From Clostridiales bacterium (GTDB lineage: Bacteria > Bacillota > Clostridia > Peptostreptococcales > Anaerovoracaceae), in NCBI GenBank assembly GCA_015058065.1, contig SVDB01000004.1:1-48318 (forward strand): 48,318 nt of DNA, in the 5' to 3' direction. A program made the position numbers and the translations under genes. The notes below the pieces were generated by a model that saw only the letters and a list, made by a program, of their open reading frames with translations, ran no database searches and had not been told where the DNA came from. Shown piece after piece: positions 37,588-45,452 of the stretch (within the stretch, counting starts at the first letter, position 1; every line of letters begins with the position of its first letter).

Positions 37588-37602
37588 CCCTGTCTCCGTG
37601 TT

Positions 37603-38178
37603 TTACAGTCCGATCTCGTCCGCGATGCCTCTCATCGCCTCGAGAGAGATATCAACGAATTCATCCCAGTCCATTCCTGTTTTTTCGATGAGGCTCATGT
37701 ACTGCCTGTTGGCTCCGGCAGCGAAACGAGTCTCCTTGAACCTCTTGTTGACTGATTTATGCTTTACGCTCGCGATCTTCTTGTCTGGATAAATCTGCGC
37801 GATAGCCTTGAGGAATCCCGACATCGGGTCCGCGGCGATCAGCGCGTATTCGAGAGTCGTCTCAGGGTTCTTGCCGCATACCGGGTTGTGCGCCATGATC
37901 GCGTTCTCCATGACCGGATCGCCGAAACCTTCTTCTCTGAGGATCTTCGCTGAAGTCGGTCCGTGAGTCGCGAAATCATCTCTCCACGGCGATGTTTCTT
38001 CGTCAAGATCGTGCAGCAGTCCGCATATCCCCCAGTACTCCACATCTTCAGGAGCGAGCTTTGCTGCAAGGCCTCTCATGATGGCCTCTACAGCGTAGCT
38101 GTGGGTTATGTAGTTTTCACCTTTGACGTACTTGTGCAGCAGGTCGTTCGCCTGCTCTCTCGTTAATTTAGTTTCCAT
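37603..38178 (-). CDS. HD domain hydrolase
   Basis: 'ITHSYAVEAIMRGLA...GICGLLHDLDEET'. Confidence 0.88.
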   Translation of the reverse strand: METKLTREQANDLLHKYVKGENYITHSYAVEAIMRGLAAKLAPEDVEYWGICGLLHDLDEETSPWRDDFATHGPTSAKILREEGFGDPVMENAIMAHNPVCGKNPETTLEYALIAADPMSGFLKAIAQIYPDKKIASVKHKSVNKRFKETRFAAGANRQYMSLIEKTGMDWDEFVDISLEAMRGIADEIGL

Positions 38179-38216
38179 TATGGGGTCGTTTCTCCTTTAA
38201 CTTGATATAGTGCTTT

Positions 38217-39050
38217 TTATATTCCGATCGCGAGATCTACGACTCTCGCGAATACATCCTTCGCCTTTACGCCGGCTTCGTTCACCTCAGCGCCTGACAG
38301 CGGCTGGTCCAATACTCCGGCAGCCATGTTTGAAAGCAGCGAAATGCCGATTATCTCGCACCCGCCGTGGTTCGCGATGATTGCCTCAGGCACTGTCGAC
38401 ATGCCGGCGGCATCCGCTCCGATGGTCCTCGCGAATCTGATCTCGGCAGGTGTCTCGAAACTCGGTCCGCTGAACATCGCATAGACTCCTTCGCGGAGTT
38501 CTATCCCTTCCTGCGCAGCGGCGGCCTTGAGTTTTTCACGGAGTTCCCTGTCATATGTGTAAGTCATGTCAGGGAATCTGGTGCCGAACTCATCCAGATT
38601 CGGTCCTATCAGCGGATTGCTTCCGGAGAGATTGATATGATCACTGATGAGCATAAGATCTCCGGCATTCCATTCCGTATTGACGCATCCGGCAGCGTTC
38701 GTAATGATGAAACGTTTCACGCCCAGAGCGACAAGGACCCTGGCGGGAAAAGCCGCTTTTTGCATGTCCCCGCTCTCATAATAGTGATATCGGCCGGCGA
38801 GAGCTATTATCTTTTTGCCCTTATACTCTCCGTATACTATCTGCCCGCGGTGGTCTGAGACCATCCCGGCCTGCATGCCCGGCACATTATTATATGAAAT
38901 GACCAGTGGATCCTTTATTCTGTCGGCAAAATCATTCAGCCCCGATCCCAGGATGATCCCGATCTCGGGTCTCAGCACTCCCTTGCCGTAAAGGAAAACC
39001 GCGGCCTCTCTGACCCGCTCTGCCAGCGGCTTTATCGTATCTGCCTTCAT
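38217..39050 (-). CDS. punA: Purine nucleoside phosphorylase
   Basis: 'PEIGIILGSGLNDFADRI', 'AGRYHYYESGDMQKAAFPARVL', 'TNAAGCVN', 'MSTVPEAIIANH'. Confidence 0.95.
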   Translation of the reverse strand: MKADTIKPLAERVREAAVFLYGKGVLRPEIGIILGSGLNDFADRIKDPLVISYNNVPGMQAGMVSDHRGQIVYGEYKGKKIIALAGRYHYYESGDMQKAAFPARVLVALGVKRFIITNAAGCVNTEWNAGDLMLISDHINLSGSNPLIGPNLDEFGTRFPDMTYTYDRELREKLKAAAAQEGIELREGVYAMFSGPSFETPAEIRFARTIGADAAGMSTVPEAIIANHGGCEIIGISLLSNMAAGVLDQPLSGAEVNEAGVKAKDVFARVVDLAIGI

Positions 39051-39066
39051 TTGTCACCTCTTCCTT

Positions 39067-39504
39067 TTACTTCAGCGACGCGAGGATAAGTTCGCGGGCT
39101 TCCGCTATGCTGATTTCTCTTTCACAGGCGATACGCGCCAGATCGTCATATTCGAACTTATATCTCTCTACGCCGTATCCGCTGACCTTTTTGCGTCTGA
39201 CCTTGCCGTAAGGCGTGTCCAGAGACTCTTCAAAGCGGTCCAGGATATATCTTTCGGATATCAGCTCGCGGACGCCTATAGTCGTCGTGTATTTGAAGAT
39301 GAGACCGATGAAGCGCTCCTTCTCAGGCTCATCATCAGCGCACATCAATGTCAGCAGAGTCGCGGGACGTCCCTTCTTCATCTGTATCGATGAAAGCGTC
39401 ACGTCTTTAGCGCCTTCTTTCATCAGCCTTTCGGCAGCGAAAGCGAGTTCCTCCGCTGTCATGTCATCTATATTGCATTCCAGTTCACAGACTCTGTCCT
39501 TCAT
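39067..39504 (-). CDS. LarC2-like protein (C-terminal domain of the Ni insertion protein LarC)
   Basis: 'CELECNIDDMTAEELAFAAERLMKEGAKDVTLSSIQMKKGRPATLLTLMC' signature; stand-alone 145 aa. Confidence 0.85.
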   Translation of the reverse strand: MKDRVCELECNIDDMTAEELAFAAERLMKEGAKDVTLSSIQMKKGRPATLLTLMCADDEPEKERFIGLIFKYTTTIGVRELISERYILDRFEESLDTPYGKVRRKKVSGYGVERYKFEYDDLARIACEREISIAEARELILASLK

Positions 39505-39508
39505 CGGT

Positions 39509-40129
39509 TCAGTATACCTGCTTCTGCAGATGTGACAGTATCTTGACCTTTATCACGTCGAAAACGACATCATTCATGCCGCTGTTGAGAACTATGTCGG
39601 CGAGATACTTCGTAGGCTCAACGTAGATGTAGTGCATGGGCTTTACCGTCGTCAGATACTGCTGAGCGATGCCCTCGACGTCCCTGCCGCGGTACTTCAC
39701 GTCACGGATGACACGGCGGAGTATCCTCTCGTCCGCGTCCGCTTCAACGTAGATCTTGATATCCAGGAGATCCCTGAGTTCTTCGTTCTGGAGCACCATG
39801 ATGCCCTCGACGATGATGACAGGTGAAGGCTTGATCGTCACAGTATCCTTGCTTCTGTTATGGACCGTGTAATCATATACCGGACACTCGACCGCTTCGC
39901 CGTTCCTGAGTTTTCTCAGATGTTCGATAAAGAGGTCCGTTTCGAAAGCGTCAGGGTGGTCATAGTTGATCAGCTTACGCTCCTCGAAAGGGATCTCGTC
40001 ATGCTGCCTGTAGTAGTTGTCATAATAAATGACAGTGACCCTGTCGCCGAACTCGTCTTTGATGCGGTTTGTAAAAGTCGATTTGCCGGAACCCGTGCCT
40101 CCGGCCACGCCTATGATCAGACAATCCAT
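39509..40129 (-). CDS. udk: Uridine kinase
   Basis: 'IIGVAGGTGSGKSTFTNRI', 'DNYYRQHDEIPFEERKLINYDHPDAFE'; SD GGAGGG and promoter TTGACC-16-TATATT (40212..40185) support start at 40129, not 40195. Confidence 0.95.
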   Translation of the reverse strand: MDCLIIGVAGGTGSGKSTFTNRIKDEFGDRVTVIYYDNYYRQHDEIPFEERKLINYDHPDAFETDLFIEHLRKLRNGEAVECPVYDYTVHNRSKDTVTIKPSPVIIVEGIMVLQNEELRDLLDIKIYVEADADERILRRVIRDVKYRGRDVEGIAQQYLTTVKPMHYIYVEPTKYLADIVLNSGMNDVVFDVIKVKILSHLQKQVY

Positions 40130-40246
40130 CAGGATATCCCTCCGTTTTATTACAAAAAAATACGAAAGCCCATACCCGTTTAATAATATAATCATCAGGC
40201 GGCTTTGGTCAATGATGATAACAGCGGAAAATAAGGACCGAAGCCG

Positions 40247-41005
40247 TTATAAGCCTGAAACGCGCGGACTTTCGTCGATATTCACAGCATCATACAGGCC
40301 GGCCAAGGCCGATCTGATCTCTTCTTCCCTCGCGAGAGCGTCAGCATACTGGGCTTCCGCTATCTGTATAAGCGCGTCGCTGCCCCTCATCCTCACTCTG
40401 AAATCTCTGAATCCCATCTCATAAAGAATGCTCTCCGCTTTTTCAGTAGTCTGAAGCTTCCTTTCGGTTATACGTTCACCTGTCCTGATGCGGGTAGCGA
40501 GGCAAGCGTAAGCGGGCTTGTTCCAGGTCGGAAGGCCGGCCTCTTCAGAAGCCTTTCTTATATCCGCCTTTGTCAGGCCGCATTCCCTGAGAGGCGATCT
40601 GATCCCGAATTCTCCCAGGGCCTTGAACCCCGGCCTGTCATCAGCGTCATCGGAGGCGTTCGTCCCGTCACATACCATCATATATCCGTCCGCCTCCGCC
40701 GCCGAGCAGATAGTATCCATGATGTGCTGCTTGCAGTAGTAACAGCGGTCGGCGGGATTCGACACGACTTTTTCATCAGAGAGGACATCGACATATATCA
40801 CACTGAGAGCGCAGCCTATACGCTCAGCCAGTTTTACCGCGTCATCCAGCTCAAATCCCGGCTGGAAAGCAGATCTCACGCAATAAGCTTTCACGTCCGC
40901 TCCTGCCTTTACGGCAGCATACATAAGGTATGTCGAATCGACACCTCCCGAAAACGCGATCGCTGCCTTGTTATTCTCTTTGAAATAATCATTCAGATCC
41001 TTCAT
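40247..41005 (-). CDS. larE: ATP-dependent sacrificial sulfur transferase LarE
   Basis: PP-loop 'AAIAFSGGVDSTYLMYAAVKAG'; 'PADRCYYCKQHI', 'AYACLATRIRTGERIT'. Confidence 0.92.
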   Translation of the reverse strand: MKDLNDYFKENNKAAIAFSGGVDSTYLMYAAVKAGADVKAYCVRSAFQPGFELDDAVKLAERIGCALSVIYVDVLSDEKVVSNPADRCYYCKQHIMDTICSAAEADGYMMVCDGTNASDDADDRPGFKALGEFGIRSPLRECGLTKADIRKASEEAGLPTWNKPAYACLATRIRTGERITERKLQTTEKAESILYEMGFRDFRVRMRGSDALIQIAEAQYADALAREEEIRSALAGLYDAVNIDESPRVSGL

Positions 41006-41101
41006 ATTGGGTATAATAACACATAACTCATGATTTCGTTTCTGAATCTAAGCATTTTGACCCTGCAAATTGTAAACCTCAACAAAAATCAAGTCTATTT
41101 T

Positions 41102-41139
41102 TGTATTATTTCAATACATTTTTGTATTCTTTTAATACA
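41102..41139. promoter_or_regulatory. Two tandem palindromic operator-like sites, 21-bp period
   Basis: TGTATT-ATTTC-AATACA (41102-41118) and TGTATT-CTTTT-AATACA (41123-41139). Confidence 0.6.
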
Positions 41140-41159
41140 TTAAGAATGTCTCTTGGGTA

Positions 41160-41188
41160 TTGAAATCTTGTATTATTATCAGTACAAT
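41160..41188 (+). promoter_or_regulatory. Promoter of the structured ncRNA
   Basis: TTGAAA (41160-41165)-17 nt-TACAAT (41183-41188). Confidence 0.8.
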
Positions 41189-41194
41189 TTAGAC

Positions 41195-41551
41195 AAGAAG
41201 AAAGAAATGACTTGCCGGACGGAAGAGACATTATGAATCAGATGTCAGTGAAGTGATCCGGCAAACTAAAAAGCGCCCGGGGCGCGGAATACGGAGGACA
41301 GACCAATGGGAGCATTTGAGAAAGGGGCTGTTCCGCTATAAAGACACTGCAAGGCAAGCCGACTTAACGGCACCCGAAGGTGAATGATAACGGGACACCA
41401 AAAGATCAACAGCAGATGTGATCGCGGGGCAGCCTTGAAAGACAACTTACAATCGAAATCGATCGATGCCGTATTGGAGATATGTACGGCGGAGAAACAA
41501 CTGAATACAGGAAGTTACGAGGGACGGGCAAAGCCCGTCCCCTTATTGTTT
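41195..41551 (+). ncRNA. Large (~350 nt) structured non-coding RNA candidate
   Basis: No credible ORF; own promoter; multiple complementary helices (41212-41219/41257-41264, 41273-41277/41281-41285, 41284-41289/41331-41336, 41350-41355/41432-41437, 41358-41361/41368-41371, 41468-41473/41485-41490); intrinsic terminator at the end. Confidence 0.8.
41521..41551 (+). terminator. Intrinsic terminator of the ncRNA
   Basis: GGGACGGGC-AAA-GCCCGTCCC followed by CTTATTGTTT. Confidence 0.85.
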
Positions 41552-41565
41552 CCATGAAAGAAAAC

Positions 41566-41597
41566 GCCCCGCTGCCTTCGTGCGGGGCTGTATTTTT
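41566..41597. terminator. Bidirectional terminator 3' of asd
   Basis: GCCCCGC-tgccttcgt-GCGGGGC, T-rich on both sides (TGTATTTTTT on +, GTTTTCTTT on -). Confidence 0.85.
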
Positions 41598-41611
41598 TCT
41601 GCTTATTTGAT

Positions 41612-42646
41612 TTATCTGATCAGAAGTTCAGCGATCTGCACCGCGTTCGTGGCGGCGCCTTTTCTGACCTGATCCCCGCAGCACCACAGATTGATGCCGT
41701 TCTCGTTCACCAGATCCTGACGTATCCTTCCGACATATACGATGTCCTGATTGGAAGTCAGGAGAGGCATCGGATATATCTGCTCGAAAGGTTCATCGTA
41801 GAGTCTGGCTCCCGGAGCCTCCATGATCGCCTCTTTTACATCAGCCAGGTCAAGCTTCTTCTCTGTGATCACGTTGATGGAGACAGCGTGGGATCTCTCC
41901 ACCGGTACCCTTACGCATGTGCAGCTGACCTTGAGCTCAGGCAAGTGCATTATCTTTCGGCCTTCGTTCTGCAGCTTCATCTCTTCGCTCGAGTAGAGGT
42001 TCTCGCCGAATCCGCCGATCTGCGGGATGACATTATATGCGATCTGATACTGGAACACCTTTGGCTCTATCTCTGCGCCGTAAGAGTTGCCCGTACCTCC
42101 CTCTGCCCTTGCCTTCAGGATAGCTTCTGACTGGTCATACATCTCTTTAGGGCCGGCAGCTCCGGCTCCGCTCGTGGCCTGGTAAGATGACGCGTAAATA
42201 CCCGTGATCTTAGACAGCTTGTTGATCGCGTTGATCGCGACGAGCGAGATTATGGTCGTGCAGTTCGGATTGCTTATTATGCCGTTGTTCCATTCAACAT
42301 CTTCAGGATTGATCTCAGGCACCACCAGCGGCACATCAGGGCACAGTCTGAACGCCGAAGAGTTATCTACGAAGACCGCTCCGGCTTTCTTGATATGAGA
42401 AGCCATTGCCTCGGCAATGTCATTCTCCGAAGCGCCGAGCACTATGTCGAGGCCGTCGAACGCGCTCTCACAGGTCTTCCTGACAGTGACATCACCGAAC
42501 GGAGTGGAAAGCACCTTTCCCTCCGACCTTTCGCTCGCGAGGCATCTCAGTTCTCCGACCGGAAAATCCCTCTCGCCAAGTACTTTTATCATCTGCTGGC
42601 CGACCGCTCCGGTTGCGCCCATGATCCCTACGTTGTATTTCTTCAT
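41612..42646 (-). CDS. asd: Aspartate-semialdehyde dehydrogenase
   Basis: 'KYNVGIMGATGAVGQQMIKVL', 'ISNPNCTTIISLVAI'; start at MKKYN (42646) preferred over 42709. Confidence 0.96.
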   Translation of the reverse strand: MKKYNVGIMGATGAVGQQMIKVLGERDFPVGELRCLASERSEGKVLSTPFGDVTVRKTCESAFDGLDIVLGASENDIAEAMASHIKKAGAVFVDNSSAFRLCPDVPLVVPEINPEDVEWNNGIISNPNCTTIISLVAINAINKLSKITGIYASSYQATSGAGAAGPKEMYDQSEAILKARAEGGTGNSYGAEIEPKVFQYQIAYNVIPQIGGFGENLYSSEEMKLQNEGRKIMHLPELKVSCTCVRVPVERSHAVSINVITEKKLDLADVKEAIMEAPGARLYDEPFEQIYPMPLLTSNQDIVYVGRIRQDLVNENGINLWCCGDQVRKGAATNAVQIAELLIR

Positions 42647-42656
42647 TGCTTCCCCC

Positions 42657-43982
42657 TTATTTAGCGAAACTGTCATACAGAACGCGTATAGCTCTCTCGA
42701 AGTCCTCATCGAAGACTCCTATCATGATATTTATCTCATCAGCGCCCTGCTCTATCGTGCGGATGTTGATCCTGTTGTCACCGAGCGTTCTGAAGATCTT
42801 GCCAGAGATACCGGTCCTGTACGCCATCTGGCGTCCCACGATCGCGATCAGGCTGATCCCCTCGGTCAGCGCGCAGTTGTCGATGCCTTCAAACTCGGAC
42901 AGTTCGTGCATCAGCTCGTGCTTTCTTATCCTGATGCTCTCGCTCGGGAATACGACCGAGAAACTGTCTACTCCGCTCGGTATCTGCTCCACGGGTATGT
43001 CATATCTGGCAAACACCTCGAGCACCTGCCTGAGAAGGCCGAGTTTTTCCTCTCCTATCCTGCTCTTGTAGATATTGATTATCGAGAAATTGCGCTTGCC
43101 GGCAATTCCCGTGATGAACCTTTCTGTCTCCTCTTCGAGCTCATCGTCGAAGTTCTCCCTGATGATGGTGCCCGGATCTTCAGGAGCGTTCGTGTTGCGG
43201 ATGTTGACCGGGATGTCTTTGATCCTGACCGGGAACACCGTATCCTCGTGAAGTACAGAGGCTCCCATGTAACTGAGTTCTCTCAGTTCGTCATATGTCA
43301 CCCTCGCGATGGACTTAGGATCCTTTACGATCCTCGGATCCACCATGAGTATTCCGGATACGTCGGTCCAGTTCTCGTAGATATCAGCGTCCAGATACGC
43401 CGCCGCAAGAGCTCCCGTTATGTCTGAGCCGCCTCTCGGGAACACATGGATCTCTCCGTTAGGAAGAGCCCCGTAGAAGCCCGGTGTAACAATCTTTTCG
43501 TATGCGTTCTTGAGTTCCCTGAGTTTCTTCTCAGACTTTTCGGTGTTCACCTTTCCGTTATACTCAAAGCACAGCCAGTCAGCAGCGTCAACGAATTTAT
43601 ACCCGAGGTATTCCGCCATAAGCATGGCGCTGAAGCACTCTCCTCTCGAGACGATGTAATCGACAGGCGTTTTTTTATCGACCCCCACGAAGGTCTCATC
43701 GATCATCGATTCGATATCGGTCTTCAGACCGCATTCTTTTCTTATCGATCCGAATCTGTCCCTGATCATCCCCAGGATGTTGTCATAGGCCACGCCGTAG
43801 CGTATATGCGCGTGGACCAGATAGAGCAGATCCGTGATCTTGTTGTCGTCGCTGCTTCTCTTTCCCGGGGCCGATACTACCACGACCTCGCGGGAGCTGT
43901 CGCTTTCGACTATAGCCTTTACCTTTGCGAACTGTGAGCCGTCTGCGAGGCTCGATCCGCCGAATTTAAGTACCTTCAGCAT
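42657..43982 (-). CDS. lysC: Aspartate kinase
   Basis: 'VLKFGGSSLADGSQFAKV', 'FPRGGSDITGALAAAYLDADIYENWTDVSGI', ACT repeats. Confidence 0.96.
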   Translation of the reverse strand: MLKVLKFGGSSLADGSQFAKVKAIVESDSSREVVVVSAPGKRSSDDNKITDLLYLVHAHIRYGVAYDNILGMIRDRFGSIRKECGLKTDIESMIDETFVGVDKKTPVDYIVSRGECFSAMLMAEYLGYKFVDAADWLCFEYNGKVNTEKSEKKLRELKNAYEKIVTPGFYGALPNGEIHVFPRGGSDITGALAAAYLDADIYENWTDVSGILMVDPRIVKDPKSIARVTYDELRELSYMGASVLHEDTVFPVRIKDIPVNIRNTNAPEDPGTIIRENFDDELEEETERFITGIAGKRNFSIINIYKSRIGEEKLGLLRQVLEVFARYDIPVEQIPSGVDSFSVVFPSESIRIRKHELMHELSEFEGIDNCALTEGISLIAIVGRQMAYRTGISGKIFRTLGDNRINIRTIEQGADEINIMIGVFDEDFERAIRVLYDSFAK

Positions 43983-43995
43983 TTTGTCCCTTTCT

Positions 43996-45162
43996 TTATT
44001 CCGTAAGCGCAGCGAAGAACATATCCTTGCCCTTCTCCTTGCGGTGATGTCCCATCCTGTGCATTTCTTCTACCGCGAGAGGTTTTGAGATGCAGAAATA
44101 TATGCCATCCCTTTCCTCATATGTGTCTACAAGAGGCTCCATATGCTCGCACATGCGGTCATGTCTTATATAATATCTGTGAACGGCCTTGCTGTTGTCA
44201 GCTTTCAGCGCGGAAGCTCCGCCTGCCGGGATATCCTGCTCCTTGCCGTCCCTTATGTCGAGAATGTCCTGCACTACGGACTGCCCTGTCGGCATCATGC
44301 CCGCGCCCTGCCCGTAAAAGCTCTGAGTCCCGAGGTCTCTCGCGGTCAGAGTGATGAGATTGTTGTTGGCCTTTACATTGGCTTCAAGCGATCCCGCAGG
44401 GAAAGCGGCAGGCTCGACATACACTTCGATCGAATCCCCTTTCCTCTTCGCGTTCATCATCAGCTTGCACACGAGGCCTTTTTCTTTTAGATAAGCGATG
44501 TCACAGGCCTTTATGGTATCGATACCGTAGCAAGGCACTTCTTCTTCGCTTATGGCCGCGTCGAAAGCCAGATTCGCTGATATCACTGTTTTTCTGAGTG
44601 TGTCAGTTCCCTCGATGTCCGATGAAGGATCTGCCTCAGCGTACCCGAGTTCCTGCGCGATCCCGAGCATCTCACCGAAATCCGCGCCTTTATCATGCAT
44701 GGCGTCGAGTATGTAGTTGCAGGTCCCGTTTACTATGCCTCTTACCTCTTCTATCTCGTCGCAGCGTTTGGTCCTCAGAAGATTGAAGAGCCATGGGATC
44801 CCTCCGCCGGCTGAAGACGTGAACCTTAGCTTCACTCCGTTCGCGGCCGCCTCGCTCATCAGCTCGCCGTAACACGCGCTCACAAGGTTCTTGTTCGGTG
44901 TCACGACATGCTTGCCCGCTCTGAGACACGCCAGCACATACTCACGCGCCGGATGCAGTCCTCCGATCGACTCAACGACGAGTTCGATCTCAGGATCACC
45001 GGTGATGTCATCTATGTTCGATGTGATGATACCATTAAGGTTTTCATAGCCTTCTCTTCCGTGCCTGGCGAGTATGCGAACGACTTCGATGCCGCCCGCG
45101 TTCAGGGCAGTCTCATACGCGCCGCTGCCTACAGTGCCGAATCCCATTATTGCGATCTTCAT
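43996..45162 (-). CDS. hom: Homoserine dehydrogenase
   Basis: 'KIAIMGFGTVGSGAYETAL', 'GIVNGTCNYILDAM', 'AEADPSSDIEGTDTLRKTVI'. Confidence 0.96.
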   Translation of the reverse strand: MKIAIMGFGTVGSGAYETALNAGGIEVVRILARHGREGYENLNGIITSNIDDITGDPEIELVVESIGGLHPAREYVLACLRAGKHVVTPNKNLVSACYGELMSEAAANGVKLRFTSSAGGGIPWLFNLLRTKRCDEIEEVRGIVNGTCNYILDAMHDKGADFGEMLGIAQELGYAEADPSSDIEGTDTLRKTVISANLAFDAAISEEEVPCYGIDTIKACDIAYLKEKGLVCKLMMNAKRKGDSIEVYVEPAAFPAGSLEANVKANNNLITLTARDLGTQSFYGQGAGMMPTGQSVVQDILDIRDGKEQDIPAGGASALKADNSKAVHRYYIRHDRMCEHMEPLVDTYEERDGIYFCISKPLAVEEMHRMGHHRKEKGKDMFFAALTE

Positions 45163-45353
45163 TACGCGTCCTCCAATGTCTTTTCATGCACGGGCGAGTG
45201 CAATGTACTAAAAAATATCCACATTTAATTACTGCGTTTAGTCACTGTTGCCCGCGTATTTTTTGTTTTCGTCCACAATTATTCGGGAATATTTTCCGCA
45301 AACTCCGTGTGTCATGGACAATCAACCGATGTGTGTCCGTGTGTCGAAAACAC

Positions 45354-45382
45354 TTGTCTTTATGTCAGAAGTAATGTATCAT
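45354..45382 (+). promoter_or_regulatory. thrC promoter
   Basis: TTGTCT (45354-45359)-17 nt-TATCAT (45377-45382). Confidence 0.6.
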
Positions 45383-45452
45383 AATCAATGTCGTATTTCA
45401 ATATTTTGTTGTTATCGCGGTCTCTCAGCCGCGGTAAACGGAAAGGCAAGCT

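Noticed and set aside
40130-40195. N-terminal extension of udk (MIILLNGYGLSYFFVIKRRDIL)
   Set aside because: It overlaps the TTGACC-16-TATATT promoter and a good SD sits before MDCLIIGVAGG at 40129.
41102-41139. Tandem palindromes as terminators or a CRISPR-like array
   Set aside because: AT-only weak stems, only two full units, no spacer diversity; operator-like interpretation fits better.
41195-41551. Identity as tmRNA, RNase P RNA, SRP RNA or 6S RNA
   Set aside because: No tRNA-like T-arm/CCA end, no GAGGAAAGTCC-type RNase P core, no SRP GGAAGGAAGCA-like loop, and not a single long 6S-type hairpin; formal cmscan still needed.
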